Positions 62,939-64,000 of a stretch of 64,000 bases of DNA are shown piece by piece. Position numbers and translations under genes: made by a program. Position 1 is the first letter of the stretch. Every line of letters starts with the position of its first letter. The notes under the pieces are model-generated. The model did not search any database, had not been told where the DNA came from, and saw only the letters and a program-made list of their open reading frames with translations. The stretch spans positions 1 through 64,000 of the forward strand of contig SUXX01000002.1 in assembly GCA_015060735.1 (NCBI GenBank), read 5' to 3'. Origin of the DNA: Bacteroides sp. (GTDB taxonomy: Bacteria > Bacteroidota > Bacteroidia > Bacteroidales > Bacteroidaceae).

Positions 62939-63223
62939 ATGAAAAATCCTGAAAATGAATTAGATGAGGATATTTTGTTCCCACAACCATTCAAAAAAAA
63001 CTTGCTGTTTGTTCGCGATAATTATGTCAATTTGTGGCAAGACTTATTGGATGGGGAAAACAATCCTAAATCCCAAAAATCTGAATTGATAAAGGTTACT
63101 TATATGGATTTGGAAAGCGGCCAAGAAAAGAAGAAATCTATGAGCCGTCAAGAACTGAAAGAATCAGGCTTTGATTGGGTAGATGATAGACAAGATATTG
63201 ATTCCTGTATTGTATTTGAATAA
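62939..63223 (+). CDS. Small hypothetical protein
   Basis: 94 residues, charged, no known motif; ends DDRQDIDSCIVFE. It follows the paralogue gene by 41 bp and ends in a hairpin terminator. Confidence 0.6.
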   Translation: MKNPENELDEDILFPQPFKKNLLFVRDNYVNLWQDLLDGENNPKSQKSELIKVTYMDLESGQEKKKSMSRQELKESGFDWVDDRQDIDSCIVFE

Positions 63224-63251
63224 TGGGAGAGTTTTTGTAGGCTCTCCCATT
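63222..63251. terminator. Bidirectional terminator between convergent genes
   Basis: AATGGGAGAG / CTCTCCCATT, a perfect 10-bp stem with a T-rich loop, placed between the stops of the plus-strand gene at 62939 and the minus-strand gene at 63259. Confidence 0.75.
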
Positions 63252-63258
63252 ATAAATG

Positions 63259-63687
63259 TTAAAATAATTCCGTTGGTAGTGATTCTGCATATTCGTTGTC
63301 AATAATGCTTCTTACCTCACCTTTAATGCGTGCAATTATTCTGTTAATCAAGGTATCAGTCGTGTCGTTTTTATTAAACTTAAATCCAATATTAGCCATT
63401 CTTTTTTCACCATTAACAAACAACAATTCCAACTTTAAATTGCCTCTTTTTAAAAGACCTTTTCCCTTATACCCATTTTTAAATTTATAATGATGTAAAA
63501 TTTCAGGCTTTTGTTCCTGATTTCTCTTCCCTGCTTTTTTAACGTGTTCTTTTTGCTTGTCTTGAATTGTACAACGTTTTTTTTGTATTATACATTCAAT
63601 ATCGGAGTCTGGATGTTTTTGTTTTGCAACATCCATAAAACTGTACAAATCCAAAACATCTTCAAATTCTACTATCGTTTTTTTCAT
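63259..63687 (-). CDS. Small basic protein, unrecognised
   Basis: 142 residues, rich in Lys/Arg in the middle (KKAGKRNQEQKPE) with a beta-rich part (KGLLKRGNLKLELLFVNGEK). I do not recognise the family. It is the only minus-strand gene in the island's right part. Confidence 0.6.
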   Translation of the reverse strand: MKKTIVEFEDVLDLYSFMDVAKQKHPDSDIECIIQKKRCTIQDKQKEHVKKAGKRNQEQKPEILHHYKFKNGYKGKGLLKRGNLKLELLFVNGEKRMANIGFKFNKNDTTDTLINRIIARIKGEVRSIIDNEYAESLPTELF

Positions 63688-63973
63688 TTTATCAAATACT
63701 TGCCTATACAGTATCAGGTTCTAATTAAAGACATATTTGACCTCTAAGTTATGAAAAATAATCAGTATAATAAATGTTCACTTTTATAATTTGTGAATAT
63801 TTTAGTCTTTCTTAGTACATAACAAATTGATATTGAATCGCTTATACATCCCCTTTAATACTTCCTTATTTTAATGCCAAAAAGAAATATTCATATTTGT
63901 TCTTCTCTGATTATAAATGAATAAATAACGTGGCTCTCTGACAATAAAAAAATCATAAAAAATCTCTGATTTT
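63688..63973. other. AT-rich stretch without recognisable gene
   Basis: No reading frame, repeat or promoter I can support; it should hold the upstream region of the minus-strand gene at 63259. Confidence 0.5.
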
Positions 63974-63999
63974 AAGGTGTACAGCAGTACACCTTTTTT
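63974..63999 (+). terminator. Intrinsic terminator at the window's right end
   Basis: AAGGTGTAC / GTACACCTT stem with an AGCA loop followed by Ts. No gene precedes it closely on the plus strand, so it may serve a small RNA, or a minus-strand gene beyond the window. Confidence 0.65.
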
Positions 64000-64000
64000 A

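Noticed and set aside
59142..63223. Type VI or polymorphic-toxin cluster
   Set aside because: Small hypotheticals and MORN/Sel1 repeats can suggest this, but no secretion components, toxin domains or Rhs/PAAR motifs are seen.

Overview
The window reads as a chromosomal stretch from a gut-type Bacteroidales bacterium (Bacteroides/Phocaeicola-like). Many genes follow the Bacteroidetes -7 promoter element TAnnTTTG. The cell-surface genes are typical lipoproteins, including two 6-bladed beta-propeller proteins, a thioredoxin lipoprotein and a GH2 glycosidase. Gene blocks such as phoH-purC-menG-aroE and lysS-gpsA-pgi also fit this group. No rRNA, tRNA or CRISPR array was recognised.

Layout. 1-30.8 kb is mostly housekeeping: a DNA-repair-like radical SAM/DUF4130 pair, an atypical tryptophanase-family lyase, a HAD phosphatase, a DUF3810 membrane protein, truA, an M15-like DUF5715 lipoprotein, an NhaD antiporter, phoH/purC/menG/aroE, an alpha/beta hydrolase, a TPM-domain/LemA pair, aroC, an M20 peptidase, a lipoprotein nitroreductase, a large GH2 enzyme, two beta-propeller lipoproteins, an amidase, a TlpA-like protein and lysS/gpsA/pgi. 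A palindromic repeat beginning GTGTCATCCTGAG occurs about eleven times between genes. One copy lies in frame inside the signal-peptide region of the TPM gene.

30.8-50.6 kb is a regulated export locus. It holds a histidine kinase with almost no extracytoplasmic loop, an NtrC-type sigma-54 activator, a TolC-type outer-membrane protein, a HlyD-type adaptor, five large FtsX/MacB-type permeases and one ABC ATPase. Three transcription units here carry a textbook sigma-54 promoter (TGGCAC-N5-TTGC). Each is preceded by two GTGCG-N4-CGCAC dyads whose starts are exactly 21 bp apart, placed 57 bp upstream of the -24 GG. The same arrangement (56 bp, -12 GT instead of GC) sits before the beta-propeller lipoprotein gene at 22870, about 8 kb from the regulator. 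I read this as one phased sigma-54 regulon coupling a transporter-associated sensor to envelope proteins. Permeases 1-3 share near-identical ends and divergent ectodomains, and a MntA-HepT toxin-antitoxin pair sits between permeases 4 and 5.

50.6-54.3 kb holds amino-sugar genes: a HAD phosphatase, nagB, and a degenerate NagB domain fused to an intact PIG-L deacetylase.

54.5-64.0 kb is an AT-rich accessory island. It has a large serine recombinase, a short but catalytically complete tyrosine recombinase, a long 6S-like rod-shaped RNA candidate directly upstream of a uracil-DNA-glycosylase-like gene, and a run of mostly unrecognised small genes (acidic proteins, a secreted MORN-repeat protein, a Sel1-repeat protein with a truncated paralogue). 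Its function is not known from the sequence.
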